Shown here one piece after another: positions 1-11,270 of a stretch of 64,000 nucleotides of DNA (positions are counted from its first letter, which is position 1; every line of letters starts with the position of its first letter). The notes beneath the pieces were generated by a model that made no database searches, was not told the origin of the DNA, and saw only the letters and a list, made by a program, of their open reading frames with translations. Source of the stretch: Anisakis pegreffii (Eukaryota > Nematoda > Chromadorea > Rhabditida > Anisakidae); assembly GCA_035041965.1 (NCBI GenBank), contig JAPYMA010000072.1, positions 1 through 64,000 on the forward strand, in the 5' to 3' direction. Both the position numbers and the translations under genes were made by a program.

Positions 1-18
1 TTTGCATTGGTTTATAGT

Positions 19-176
19 GATCAAATGCATATCAATGAGCACCTCAGCGCCAGTTCAGATTGCTTTAATAAAATTGCTATATCTCGTCAACTAAGCAAAT
101 TCGCAAGATATGATATATATTTTTCTGTATGCAGAGGTTCTTTTCGATCGACTGGTGTAAGTAAATTGGTATGTTA
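19..176. repeat. Diverged direct repeat, copy 1 (partner at 420-580)
   Basis: About 155 bases here match a second block 403 bases downstream. Shared landmarks in the same order are a TCAAATGCATATCAATGAGC core, CTTTAATAAAAT, CGTCAA, ATATATTTTTCTG and GCAGAG. I estimate by eye roughly three-quarters identity, with essentially no indels over the first 52 codons. One frame is open in both copies and gives similar peptides beginning QMHINEHLS, but the reverse strand also stays open, so the open frame may only reflect shared sequence. It could be a decayed duplicated exon or a dispersed repeat. Confidence 0.75.
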
Positions 177-419
177 GTGGTCAAAGCTGAGAGTATTTTA
201 GGTTTGAATGTGATAGCACCTATAGCATCAGAAGAATAGATATATCTCCTCGCACAGGCAGAATTTATCGGCGGGTTTTTCATTTTTATAAAGCCGTGGT
301 TTTGTTGGATCGAATGATGCATAAACTTCTACAACTTGCTGGGCAAACTTGTCTAGTCGTAGCCTTGAATGTTTCAAGCATATATTTCTGTAGAATTGTA
401 TAAAATCTATTGATCTGTA

Positions 420-580
420 GTAATCAAATGCATATCAATGAGCATCTCAGCTCTATTTGCGATAGCTTTAATAAAATAGCTGTATTTCGTCAAATAAGCC
501 AAATCGCCCAACAGAATATATATTTTTCTGAAAGCAGAGATTCTGTTTGTTCGATTGGTGCGAAGAAGTTGATATGGTAC
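420..580. repeat. Diverged direct repeat, copy 2
   Basis: Second copy of the block at 19-176, at a 403-base offset. The same frame is open and ends a little past the repeat at 610. No splice signal clearly brackets either copy. The DNA between and after the copies (177-419 and 581-1047) shows no recognisable gene. Confidence 0.75.
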
Positions 581-1047
581 CTCGCAAACTTGGGGGTACC
601 GTCAACTTGAAAATGGTAACCCTCACGGTGCTATATGGTGATACAATATATGAAAACGAGCGCCACTGTGATAGACAAGACGCCATTAAGTAATCGGCAT
701 TATATAACACTGCCAAACTCTGCACACTCGTGATGTTCATGTTGAACTGTAATATTGACGTCAACGATATCTCTGCATGAATGTCACGAGTACCGTTTTC
801 ATGAATGCCTGTATCCTGAAGTTTGCTCGGCAACACCATTCTTTCTTGGTACCATGTGGTTCAGCACTATCTCAGCTCTTAAAAATATACATGTAGTTGA
901 GCGATTTTGCATGCTCCCGTTAGATGCGGCTCATTTAGTCTCGGTATGTCAAAGAACTGAGCGATTTCATTGCTTTGCGGCAGTAGTTCCTAACTTATTC
1001 TCCCTTTGTACGCTCTAGATAATTTTGAGATCTGCTCACATTCCAAG

Positions 1048-1166
1048 GTTGTTCGATCCTGAGTTTATCCCGGGATTAAGGTCGTTCGATCTCCGGATTA
1101 TACCGGGCTTAAGGATGTCCGATCCTGCGATTATCCCGGGATTAAGGTTACTCGATCCCCGGATTG
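1048..1166. repeat. 33-bp tandem repeat, 3.6 units
   Basis: Units lie at 1048-1080, 1081-1113 and 1114-1146, with a partial unit at 1147-1166. Each full unit carries a (T/C)CGATC core near its start and a CCGGG..TTAAG end. Units 1 and 3 carry the palindrome CCCGGG. The array is clearly more GC-rich than its surroundings. It is a short minisatellite; no protein frame is implied. Confidence 0.9.
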
Positions 1167-1189
1167 AAAATGTCGATGTGTGACATGTT

Positions 1190-1440
1190 TAAACATATTT
1201 TTGAACCAATTTGATTATCGTTTATCAAATTGAGTTTATTCAACCAAATATTTAACAAGTAAAACATATTCAACAAATTATCCCAACGCTAATTAACAGA
1301 CGCAATAATTAATGCTTGTATTACTCAACAAATTATTCACCGAATTATTCAATGATGTGAAGCATATGATTCAGTGCAGTTGACATAGAATTCAATGCAG
1401 TTATTCAACGGTCATTCAACAATTGTTATTCAAAATGTAA
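1190..1440. repeat. Degenerate TTATTCAAC-rich low-complexity tract
   Basis: Directly after the 33-bp array, short words such as ATTCAAC, TATTCAAC and ATTCAGTG recur many times at irregular spacing. It looks like a decayed short-period satellite. No coding frame is evident. Confidence 0.5.
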
Positions 1441-4400
1441 TTCAGTGAAACGTGAATGTGTTTATAATTCCGTCGCTCGTTCGCGTTCTCAAATTTCAAC
1501 AAAGAAAGAAAAAATCTTGAGAAAACGCGTTTGCTTTAGACAATGGTTGCTGGGATCATTTTGTTAGACTCGTACATTTTTTTGAGATCCGACGCGTTTT
1601 GCGATCCGCTATTACTGCCTACATTAATGTGTTGGTAACAACAGTTCCATTCATTGAAAATGTTTCTTTTTAGTTAGCAGATTTATATAGCGGACTTCAA
1701 CAAACTAATAATTTGCCGTTTGCTTGCTGTCATCATCAAATTTTGGCCTATCACTTTTCAGACACCTGCTTGAGGCTCACGTACAGTGTTTGTGGAAGAA
1801 TTACATTTTCAACGAGTCTTATTCCGTGTATTAAAATAGCGCTTCCATTTGCGAATGAATCACATGGGAGGGCAATTTTCACTGTTGCTTTCATCAAAAA
1901 ATGTCACCATTAAAATTAATCGTTTGCCACATAAATCTGCCAGCGACCGTTTTCTAAAAAAAAACTCTGCCATAAATATAACACCCGAGAGAGAGGAGGC
2001 AATGGATAGTCCCGGTGACTAAATATATTCTGATATATCAAAGGGATTGAAACAACTCACAGCGCAGTTCATATAATTGATAAGCTGATGAAATGGTACG
2101 TTGTGAATCAAAGCGCGATCAGTTGAAACGAGGGAATGTAATGAAGTGTGCAAGTGTACATATGCAATTCCATTGCAGCTAAATTGCATTATAGTTCCTC
2201 ATGTAGTAAGAAATACTCTGAGAATTGCGACATCTTCATGAGCAGCATGTGGAGTATTATTATTCGTTATTAATTAGTCATTTGCTAAATTAATTGACAT
2301 TCGTTCACAAGACATCCTTAAAGCGCATGAAGCCTCTATATCTCACGATCATTCATGCTGTTTGCCATTCGCGTTATGAACAATCTGCTGATATTTGCAT
2401 ATATCTCATTATTTTCATTTTTCATTGCAGCAATTTTCAAAAAATTTCATTTACCGCTATAAGCGAATGGGTTTTCTTTGATGCGCATTGCGCATTCTTT
2501 GATGCTTTTTCATAGATGAATGTGTTGTCATTGGCTGACTGATGTGTTGTTTTATTATCGGTATTCCCCTTTCATTCACCGTGGTAGAATTGAGAGGAGC
2601 GGTCTTTTGAAGTGAAAATTCAAAAATCCCTTTTGATGTTTATGAATAATATGTGCTGACTTGCGTATCTGACGTGTGGGACCCGAAAAAATCTCCAAAA
2701 GTGTCAGATTTTCGAAGATTTTTCAGAAAGTCGAAATATGGTGGCGATTTGAGGAATGCGAATTCACAGTTACGTCTTCATTTGCCCTCGCTGTTCGCTT
2801 GAATTCGGTCGTACTCACTTCATTTATCGTCCAGAACATTTAAATGCCTCTAATCAAAATCATTCATTAAATCGAATACAGTCGAATCGTATGAAATTAT
2901 GATGTTATCAGAATGGTGCATTTGCACATTTCTAGGAACAGATGAAATGATCGAAGCTTTACACCGTTTTTATGGCCGTATATCATCAAATAATTGCACT
3001 ATATTGGTAGTTCAGACACCCTTTACTAAGATCATTCAGGGTTTCATTGAAGAACTAATCTCCACAAATCGAGGCGTTCCCATAAAGCAATAAGTGCAAA
3101 CATCCAAATGTTTCATGACAGTATTCGGGCATATGATACGGCACAAAAGTTGAGTGATGAATGCAGTCTGACCAATTCTCTTGCACAGGATACTTGCAGA
3201 AACGATTTTCGAATTTGTTGCGTCTACATTCTCTCCGATAGGTGTATCATGACAACAGCTGAGATTCCTAAAATCTCATCATTGTTTCAGCACTCCAGTA
3301 CAACACCATCAGATAAGCTAAATCTCATCATATTGGAATTTTCATCGTATAAGAATTTAGCTCGGAGAATCAAGACAAACGAAAAATTGATTCTATAGTA
3401 GTATAATGAGCAGTTGTTTTGCGATCGAGAAATCACTTAGGAGCTATTGACAACATGCGCAATTTCTCGATATTGTTTGTTATGGATTGAGCAAATTTTG
3501 AATAGAATTAATTAATGAGGATGCAGCAATGAATTCAAAAATGAAAACCGATGTTCAACGTTCTATCCATTAGCTCATTAACTCAGATAAACATTCCGAT
3601 AAACTCAGTAAATCTTTACCATGTTTATCACCCGATGAAAAATGTTATCAGCTGATCTTTAGATTATTCATTAACGGTCATTTGGTTGTGATATATTGTT
3701 GATCATGATTACGACCTCAATTCAGCAGTCTGTCGCCTAACCGCTCTTTTCGTCTTTCATCTTTGCAAAAATTATATAATTACTTTTTTGTGCGAGAAAT
3801 ATCTGATCCCATTGACAAGGACCTATGGGAAATCATAGTGCTCTTATTGTTTGCGTTAGTCATTAATTGTAAGGCTTCCAAAATTGTCGAACGAATGTGT
3901 CACTTTCCTGCAGTGCAATACTGACTCCATGTTCAGTTTCATCTTGCGACAGATCTAAGCGCTGCTTGTCGATTTCAAAGTTTATTCACTAACGCTCCGT
4001 TCAACACATCAATAGACTACCTTTTTAGATCATCATGAAAATTCAGGCCGTTGCCCATAATTTACGTTGATAAATTGTAACTTTTTGGAATCCTAAAACT
4101 GAACTCAAATCTCAGAAGATACAGATTAAAATTGCTTGATTCTACATTATTTTAATGCATAACTGCTCAAAATTGACTAACATGCAAACTTAGCGGATTG
4201 GGTGTAATACAACCACATCATCTTTAGTGCAATGCATTGATATCGCTGATGTAATATGAGCAAATTAAAATGGATGTTATGTTGGAAAAAAGAAATTTCA
4301 TGATTTATTAATTGTAAGGTCCCATCTGCAAGCAATTGATATGTATTGCGTCATTAATGCTTGTCTATTGATAATTCTGTCAAGGATTTGATGAATGCTT

Positions 4401-5079
4401 ACTTGTGCTGCATGAAGTGAATGCTAACTATCAACACCACATAATGCAACGTAATTAGTAGACTCGTATCAATCATCATGTGAATTAACAAGTATTAATT
4501 TAGTGTTTCATATCTGTTGCTGTATTGAATCACAAATGAAGATTCGAGTACCCGAACAATTTCCCCTTGCGAATACTGTGTCAAATTATAATCAATGATC
4601 TCTTGTCGCTTGTCAACAATTGTCTCTCATTTGTCAAACTCAGCTCATGTCACAAGGTTGGTTCTGTGACATCGGTGAATGCCGATAAGATTCAAACCGA
4701 TGGTGTACTTCTCCTAAGATCATACTTCTTCTGATATTAATGACTGAATTGGCTGAAAATGTTATGCATAATTGTTCAATATCTTTCCAATGTCGTTGGA
4801 TAAAGACTGATAATTAAAGCTAAATGAGAGTCAAAAATGGCAGACGTTGTGTAATGCTCGTATCTCAAAATCCACTCCAGTTTAGGTTCATACTGACAGA
4901 CTCATGAATTTTCATTCACTCGCCGGCTGTCATTTTGATAGAACTGTCATTTGCAGATTTTCAATTTTGTCAACTGTCATCAGATTTTCAACGTTCATCT
5001 TAAACTTGCAGATTTTCAATTTTCTTCTGATGTTGCGCACACCAAGGGCTAATTGCTCTGAGGTATGAATGGTGGCCTG
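1441..5079. other. Gene-poor stretch; two abutting weak open frames at 2899-3398
   Basis: No family is recognised here. Two frames follow each other on the plus strand: 2899-3093 (64 codons, ending in TAA) and 3108-3398 (96 codons). Together they cover 500 bases in two phases, which could be a decayed coding sequence. Frames near 100 codons are expected by chance several times in AT-rich DNA of this length, so I do not call a gene. Around 4930-5015 the word CAGATTTTCAA recurs three times, a small local repeat. Confidence 0.3.
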
Positions 5080-5840
5080 TCAGAACGTAAAGGGAGTAGG
5101 TCCATGAATTGTCCAAACTGGCAAATGAATCACTGTGCTATTCACATTGTTGTCGTGTAAACGCTGAATTGAATTGCTGGAGTTGATGTATGGTGAACTG
5201 AATACAATATCTATCATTAGTGGAACATATTTCACATCATTCACGATCAGTTTCCCCTTTGTCGTACTAGATATTAGCAGAACATTTGTTTCCGTCAGAG
5301 GAATCATGTGTGTGTGTATGATCATTATTGACCACGTAAACTTAATCATGTGTGGTTTGCTGTCGAAAACAGTTTGGAACGCATGAAGGAAGTACATTTG
5401 CGGTGTTAATTGATACCTTTGCACCGACATTTTCGCTCCAAATTTGGAATGTTTGACTGATGCTAAACGCATATTTCCTGATTTATATATCACGAATTCG
5501 AAACCAATCAGTGATTTCGATGGAATGAGTAAGGTGGCGACTATAAATCAAATTCTATAAATTACTAATGAGCACATTACTTGCTCATATTCCATTATGC
5601 GTACTAATTCCGCTAGAATAATCGTGAGCAGCACTGCCATTCTCCATGCCGACATGAACCCGTCGTTTCATGTCCGTTACGAACTGAGGCAATCACACTT
5701 TTGGTAGTATATTGCGACTCAGTATCAGATTTCAATGCATTATGTACGTCTTTCTCGGATTTCCCCGCCTCTAACTCTTTACAGTTAGCCAAAAAAGTTG
5801 TTCTTATCTTAATTTTTAAATCAATTTCCTTTAGTCTCAT
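5080..5840 (-). other. Two weak minus-strand open frames (5080-5493, 5613-5840)
   Basis: A 137-codon frame and a 75-codon frame lie close together on the minus strand. The 75-codon frame has a charged, coding-like composition (LKEIDLKIKIRTTF near its start). Neither is recognised, and no convincing splice pair joins them. The longer one is about the length at which chance becomes unlikely but not negligible. They could be exons of an unidentified gene or noise. Confidence 0.2.
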
Positions 5841-6285
5841 GTTGATAGTTTTTGCTCGTTTTGACGGTTATGTTTCGCGCTATGGACTAGTTCGCTATGA
5901 ATTTCGCGTTATTTGTCAGTGCTAGAGCAATGCACTTCTGAATAGATCAGTTTCACTGCCTATCAAATTGATAAGATGATGAAGGTTGTGATGAAAGTTT
6001 CGCTTATCATCGCGTAACCAAACTTCCTGTGACTACATTTAAAGACTCACCATATGGATTAAATGCGAAAATTGCCATTACATCGACCAGTTCGCACGCT
6101 TTCAGTGATTTTAGGCACGACAATTATCTGATGCATTACGCAGTGTTCACGACAATAGCAATCCTGGTCACTGTATTACTTTTTTGTGAACCTACTCACA
6201 CCGTATCACTGGTCAATCGGTTTGTATTTTTCTGACCTTCAACTCTCCTTGTGGTCTTAATTTTGAGGAAGCCTTGATGATCCAT

Positions 6286-6315
6286 TCACAAATGTGTTGT
6301 TGATAACATTTGTGA
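6286..6315. repeat. Small inverted repeat
   Basis: Arms TCACAAATGT (6286-6295) and ACATTTGTGA (6306-6315) are perfect complements around a 10-base loop. It is short enough to be fortuitous. Confidence 0.5.
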
Positions 6316-6658
6316 GAATCGAATGCAATGATACTCGGCTATGGGCTGGAATGTGGTGCACTCATCCTTGGATCCTCTAAAAGACACTGGACTGAATATT
6401 CGATGAACTACGTAGTAGCCATGACATTTGTGGACCTCATAAAGGTTGCATAAAGCGTGGGGTGGTCTGCTTCTAGTGGTACGGGGAACAGGCACAGCGC
6501 GAGCAATCCTTTCTGATAACAGGGGCAGGGCGAAGAAATTTTCTGCTGATGTTTCTATGATGCATCTGCACATCTCAATGTATTTTTCTCAAAACATTAC
6601 TGAAACCTGCTTTATCGTGTGCCATTTACATACTAATTGTGAATATAAACACTTGCAG

Positions 6659-6923
6659 AATTAATCGTCCACAGCACCAACTGAATGCGATTTTGAATCG
6701 ACGAATGAGGGAAATTTTACGGCGAAGGCTGCGAGATTCATCGGTTATCAGATCGATCGATGGTGACTCGAGTGGAGATTACGAGAGTGATGATACATCA
6801 GATGGTAGAGCCTCGTACGCTCGTGGCTTTGTGGCACCAGCATTCGCGAAAAGACTTCGTTCTTCACAGTCATATATCAAGAATCCTTTGAAACAGCTGT
6901 TGGAAGTGCCACGTTTCATATAG
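6659..6923 (+). CDS. Probable 3'-terminal exon of an unidentified protein
   Basis: A ...ACACTTGCAG acceptor ends at 6658. An open frame entered at phase 2 runs 88 codons to a TAG at 6921-6923. The peptide has a strongly coding-like pattern: a basic segment (RRMREILRRRLRD), then an acidic Ser/Asp/Gly run (DGDSSGDYESDDTSDG), then a basic tail ending LLEVPRFI. No family is recognised; the pattern resembles a cytoplasmic tail or nuclear-type disordered tail, but that is only composition. The upstream exon was not found. A relatively G-rich open stretch at about 6446-6565 could precede it, but no phase-compatible donor was established. Confidence 0.5.
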
Positions 6924-7664
6924 CCTGATCGGCAGATACAGTGGCTCACGTTTTGTGCTGCGACATTCCAAACATTGTGTATTGAATATACCGATGTTCA
7001 GTTATGTATACAACAATTTACAGTGTCCCTTGCAGTGAAACTGATATTCTTCACTGTTATGGAAGTAACATCGATAAAATATGTCTTACGTGAATGGATA
7101 AATGTGCGATGACACTGTTGACTGAAGTCAAAAAATCACTCGAATGATGAAAATGATATATATCCCTTCCTTGATTTTTATTTACCAATCTGTTATCATC
7201 TCAGCGTTTTCACTGCTTCTTTGTTACAATGAATGCGCGGAAGATGAATTCATTGGAATAAATTCGTACTGATTGAATGAAAAATGCTAGCTTGCGAACG
7301 AGGCGTACCAAACATTCTCAAGATTTTAGCTATGTGAAGTGCAAAATTGAAAAGTTATGTAAACATTCAATTAATCTCTCAGATCCTTCCAAAGACATTC
7401 AAGGTGACACTCATTTTAGATTCGACATGCAATTCAGCTGCTTCACTGATCGTCAATATCAATATGTGATTATCTGTCTTCATGTGTCACTGGTTATCAA
7501 TTCAATGCATAAACCAAGTTTTATACCAACTTGAAACGGCGCCTGACAATAAACTAGTTTATATTCGGTTGTATTGTCTGAGTTTTATACAGTAAATACA
7601 CGACTCTATGATGTAGCTGATCACCTGTCAAATAAAAATCCAAAAATTTTTTTGTTCAAGGACG

Positions 7665-7736
7665 ATGGGTGTGCAAGTATCTGAGCCGTCTGAGTCGTCG
7701 AATAAGCCCGTGTCGTGCGGGATGCAGAAACCTTAA
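7665..7736 (+). CDS. Short coding-like frame, possible first exon
   Basis: ATG at 7665 opens a 23-codon frame ending in TAA, with peptide start MGVQVSEPSESS. The stretch is noticeably richer in G+C than its flanks. Gly at position 2 followed by Ser at position 6 resembles an N-myristoylation start. A possible donor at the GTGCGG near 7714 would leave phase 2, which matches the exon entered at 8251. No homology is recognised, so this is a candidate only. Confidence 0.25.
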   Translation: MGVQVSEPSESSNKPVSCGMQKP

Positions 7737-8250
7737 ATAAGCACTTTTGCGCCTTTCAGAAGGAAGGCCGTTCCGGATAAAATATTTCCTTTGGTTCGTC
7801 TGCTCTGAGGACAATCCACCGGTGGATAAGTGCGCATTTCGGATTGCTGTATTGATGTGCTCAGTTCGTTTTGCAAGTAAGCTGCAAACGGATTCAAAAC
7901 AATCATTGCGCTGCTTATTGGAATGCTCGGAAACTTAACAAGATCTTAAAATCCAAGTGATACTTCCAATATACTTTTGTCGAAATTTTCATTTTATATG
8001 CATCGATATGACATTTGCAGTAAGATTAGGGAAGGATGATGCTAAAAAGAGAACAGTGTGGACTTCGAAACGATTCATTGACAGAGATCGATGATGGGAA
8101 TAATCAACAGTGAGATGAAATTTCCTGAAAGTCCAAAAAGCTTCATGTAACTTCTCTCTTGAGAATACGCTAAGTCTCAATCGAAACCAATGGTGCTCAG
8201 ATCCTGGCACTCAATGCCAGTTTTCTTTAGAAATACAGATAGCCGTTCAG

Positions 8251-8420
8251 TTCCTCCTTCACAAATCAGTCCCTTTTGAGTGACACATCCGAACGAGATC
8301 AAAAAATTGATTCAACGACCAAGAAGCTTGCCGTCAAGAAAGGATCGTCTGTGGTAACAGAGGAATCATTTCGCTGTCATCAAACATACATTTCGAAAAC
8401 ATCCGTGAACATTTATGGAA
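8251..8420 (+). CDS. Probable internal exon of an unidentified gene
   Basis: Acceptor ...CCGTTCAG ends at 8250 and a good donor (GTAAGC) begins at 8421. The frame between them, entered at phase 2, is open for 56 codons and left at phase 1. The peptide is hydrophilic and coding-like (SDTSERDQKIDSTTKK, then VKKGSSVVTEESFR). If the donor is ignored, the frame continues to a stop at 8548. The 7665 mini-frame could be its first exon, but no downstream exon was found. Family unknown. Confidence 0.4.
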
Positions 8421-8548
8421 GTAAGCAGATGATAAAAATTAATCGAAATTATTTCGCCAATTTCCTCAAAATTAATTTCTCTCTAGCATTAGCAAATTCT
8501 TTCTTTTTAAGAACAGCTGATCCAATAATGAATGAAAAGGATGAATAA

Positions 8549-10296
8549 AAAAATTTTGAAAAGTAAACGTTTCAAATTTTTTGCATATACCTTCCATTGG
8601 ATAGTGGCACTGCTGAAGTGTTCCAAATCATATGCATCACGATGATAGATGAAAAAATAGTAACAGCGTAGACTCTAATGGGATTCATTTCACTTCAAAT
8701 AGATTAAACACCAACTTTATGCCGGGTGAAACCCTGAAAAATCATTAAAACAAAATGTTCATGAAGTGAACTACTCGAATTCATCAAGCACTTCAACTGG
8801 CAATCATGTCAATGCAGGTCTACGACGCAGTCTAAATCCTGATAACTTAACATAATGTATGAAATGCTTCTCAGCTCAGTATCAGCAAAATCTGAAGGAG
8901 TTATATACTGGGGTACAGTGAATAATAGCATGAACATTAGAGAAATTTAAGTCCAATCCTTAGTTTGTATTAGAATCAATCACCGTAATCCAATTTATTT
9001 TAATGTATAACGCTCTGATGGAATCAATAATCAGTAAATTCAGATTTACAATAGATCAACGAGAAATTGACTTGCTTTGCGAACATTACACTCATCGAAC
9101 ACCATCACCTAAGGATTTAGATTATAAGAAAATACACATGTTCGAAATTTTGTTGAAAAATCCGTTCAGGATCGGATATTAAGCATAACAACGAATGAAC
9201 TAGACCGATGCCCTTATATAGGCTTTATCATTTCAAATTCACACGAACATCAAAAATGAATTTATGCGAGAATTACAATGAATTAGGAGAATATTTACTA
9301 ATTTAGAAATACGTCATTAATCAATATCTGGAAAAATTCATTTCAAAAATGGCTAAAATCGAAGAATCCATATTGCTCAGGTGATTTCACCCTCAGCATG
9401 TTGCCATAAAAGTATACCGTATCATATTTTCTCATTCATTTTTCGACATCGCGTGATCATAAATTGAATGTCTAATGCAGTAGTGGTAACCTATAATCAG
9501 AATCCCCATCCAATGCTCTCAGCCGCATCGAAACCATTTTTCAATCCTTCAGTAAATCTATCATCATATTTATGAGCATGTTCAGCTAGATGAATCATAT
9601 TCATTCACCCATCGCAAATACTCGTCAATAGAAAGCCAGGAATACATGGTTGGATTCAGTTCGAATGAATTATTTAGTGAATTTCCGGCATACTAGGAAT
9701 GCAGCAGTGATTTTAAAACACTGAATTAATGTGTTCCCATTACTAATTTTGAGCCTAAACGATCATGAAATTGTTGATCGAATATAATTCTTTCTCTCAT
9801 AAGAGTGAACGGATGCATAGACTGTGATATTTGCCTTTAAATTAATTCTGGCATCATTTACTGATAGGATAACGGCGAAATTAAAGTGTAAAAATCCTAT
9901 TGAGATTTATATCACATTATAAGCCTTATCTTGCTGGCAACGAATCTCTTTTTTAATTGTTGGCAATTAACCGTCTGAAGCCAGTGAATAATCCCAACCC
10001 AATGAATTGCTGCAGCAATGTTCCATCATGATGTGCAAAATTGGTGGCAGTCATGACATCTTGGTGCTTGATGAGGCATCAGATTGTAACAATAGGCTTC
10101 ATTCGGCAAAGATTAGAGACTATAACACCGACATGTTAAGGAAGATCATCGGAAAAAAATCGAAATAATAATTTTAAAACGAGCACAGACATCGAATCAC
10201 CAATGAAATGGTAATCGTTCAGTTCGAAAGACGCTTATATGTTACAGTTGTTTTTTGCGCTTTAGTCTTCATATCGACGCATATTCATTTGTATGC
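8549..10296. other. No supported gene; small open frame at 9018-9182
   Basis: An ATG at 9018 opens a 54-codon frame to TAA at 9180-9182, with peptide including FTIDQREIDLLCEHYTHR. It reads like protein but is short and unrecognised. Frames of this length are common by chance here. Nothing else is evident in the stretch. Confidence 0.2.
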
Positions 10297-10425
10297 CAAA
10301 TTAATTTTTATCAAATCCCATATCGTAAATTTCACTGAGTAATCAAGTATTCAAAAATTTCCAGTGATTAAATCAAATATTTATGGTTAGCATATGAAGA
10401 CTGCAATTGTTGTCCAATAGAGTTT
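10297..10425. repeat. 129-bp direct repeat, copy 1 (partner 10909-11037)
   Basis: Begins CAAATTAATTTTTATCAAAT and ends CCAATAGAGTTT. The second copy has the same start, order and length. Differences are mostly substitutions in the last third. The copies are 612 bases apart. Confidence 0.9.
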
Positions 10426-10760
10426 CAAACTGTTCCTCGGAAGAAGTCAAACAATGAACATATATTGATACGCGGTTCTTGTTCACGTATACTTTTGTTT
10501 CAATAAATCTGTTGCTGGCAGAAATGTTAATCTGAAAACAATGATTCCTATGCGAAAGACAATTTGATAGGTGGAAAGATATGACTGGAGATGAAGGCAA
10601 AGACAAAAGAAAACAAAAATAGTATCACATCCCGAAACTGAGCCATCGCGAATTCAGCAGCAATCCGATGCCTTGCCAGCTAAAAATTATCGCAGAAGTT
10701 AATTCGTTCAAGCATATTGCGTCGCTTCAAAAAATCAACTGACAGCAAACGAAAACAGAT

Positions 10761-10810
10761 TCGCAGCCAGCACGGTAATTCCCGTAATCGCAGCCAGCAC
10801 GGTAATTCCC
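10761..10810. repeat. 27-bp tandem duplication
   Basis: A 27-base unit beginning TCGCAGCCAGCACGGTAATT (10761-10787) is repeated at 10788-10810 for 23 identical bases. It lies between the two 129-bp repeat copies. Confidence 0.9.
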
Positions 10811-10832
10811 ATCTTCGTTTGAAATTTCGTCT

Positions 10833-10880
10833 ATTCCAGAGAATTGTATCATATTAGAATATGATACAATTCTCTGGAAT
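10833..10880. repeat. Perfect 23-bp inverted repeat, 2-nt loop
   Basis: Arms at 10833-10855 and 10858-10880 are exact reverse complements separated by AG. The left arm begins ATTCCAGAGAATTG. It would form a near-continuous hairpin or cruciform. It sits inside the duplicated block and adjoins a 21-base tandem unit beginning ATTAGAATACAAATTAAT (10879-10899, repeated from 10900). Confidence 0.95.
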
Positions 10881-10908
10881 TAGAATACAAATTAATCATA
10901 TTAGAATA

Positions 10909-11037
10909 CAAATTAATTTTTATCAAATCCCATATCGTGAATTTCACTGATTAATCAAGTATTCAAAAATTTCCAGTGATTAAATCAAGTATTTATGCTT
11001 ATCATATGGATATTGCGATGTTTTTCCAATAGAGTTT
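10909..11037. repeat. 129-bp direct repeat, copy 2
   Basis: Second copy of 10297-10425. Its start is continuous with the 21-base tandem unit that follows the hairpin, which suggests that the duplication, the tandem units and the hairpin arose in linked events. Confidence 0.9.
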
Positions 11038-11149
11038 TAAATACGCTCACTAGAAACACGGTTGAGCCGGCCGAATGAATTTGAAATTCACGGCAACACT
11101 TATCTGTAAGCTATTCATTTGATCTCGCAAATCGTCCAAAAGGCGAGAA

Positions 11150-11270
11150 TTTTTTTTTGTGGGTGGGGGGGGGGAAGTTGCTGAGATTGTAAGATACTAA
11201 TGAAGTGAGTAGAAAATGTTACTAATGAAGTGAAAATGAGGTACTAATGAAGTGAAAAATGTTTATTCTG
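11150..11270. repeat. T-run, G10 run and three TACTAATGAAGTGA units
   Basis: A nine-T run (11150-11158) is followed by GTGGGT and ten consecutive G (11165-11174). The 14-mer TACTAATGAAGTGA then occurs at 11195, 11220 and 11242, at 25- and 22-base spacing. This is simple-sequence DNA; the G run is a likely site of length variation or miscalling. Confidence 0.85.

Noticed and set aside
1048..1166. CRISPR-like array
   Set aside because: The 33-mers are contiguous with no spacers, the DNA is eukaryotic, and no cas genes exist; it is a minisatellite.
1048..1166. tRNA-like GTTCGATCC words
   Set aside because: No acceptor stem, D-arm or anticodon arm can be drawn around them; the words simply recur with the 33-bp period.
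9993..10170. Open frame around 10030 containing LVLDEASDCNNRLHSAK
   Set aside because: It is about 58 codons stop to stop, a length expected over a hundred times by chance here, with no splice partner.
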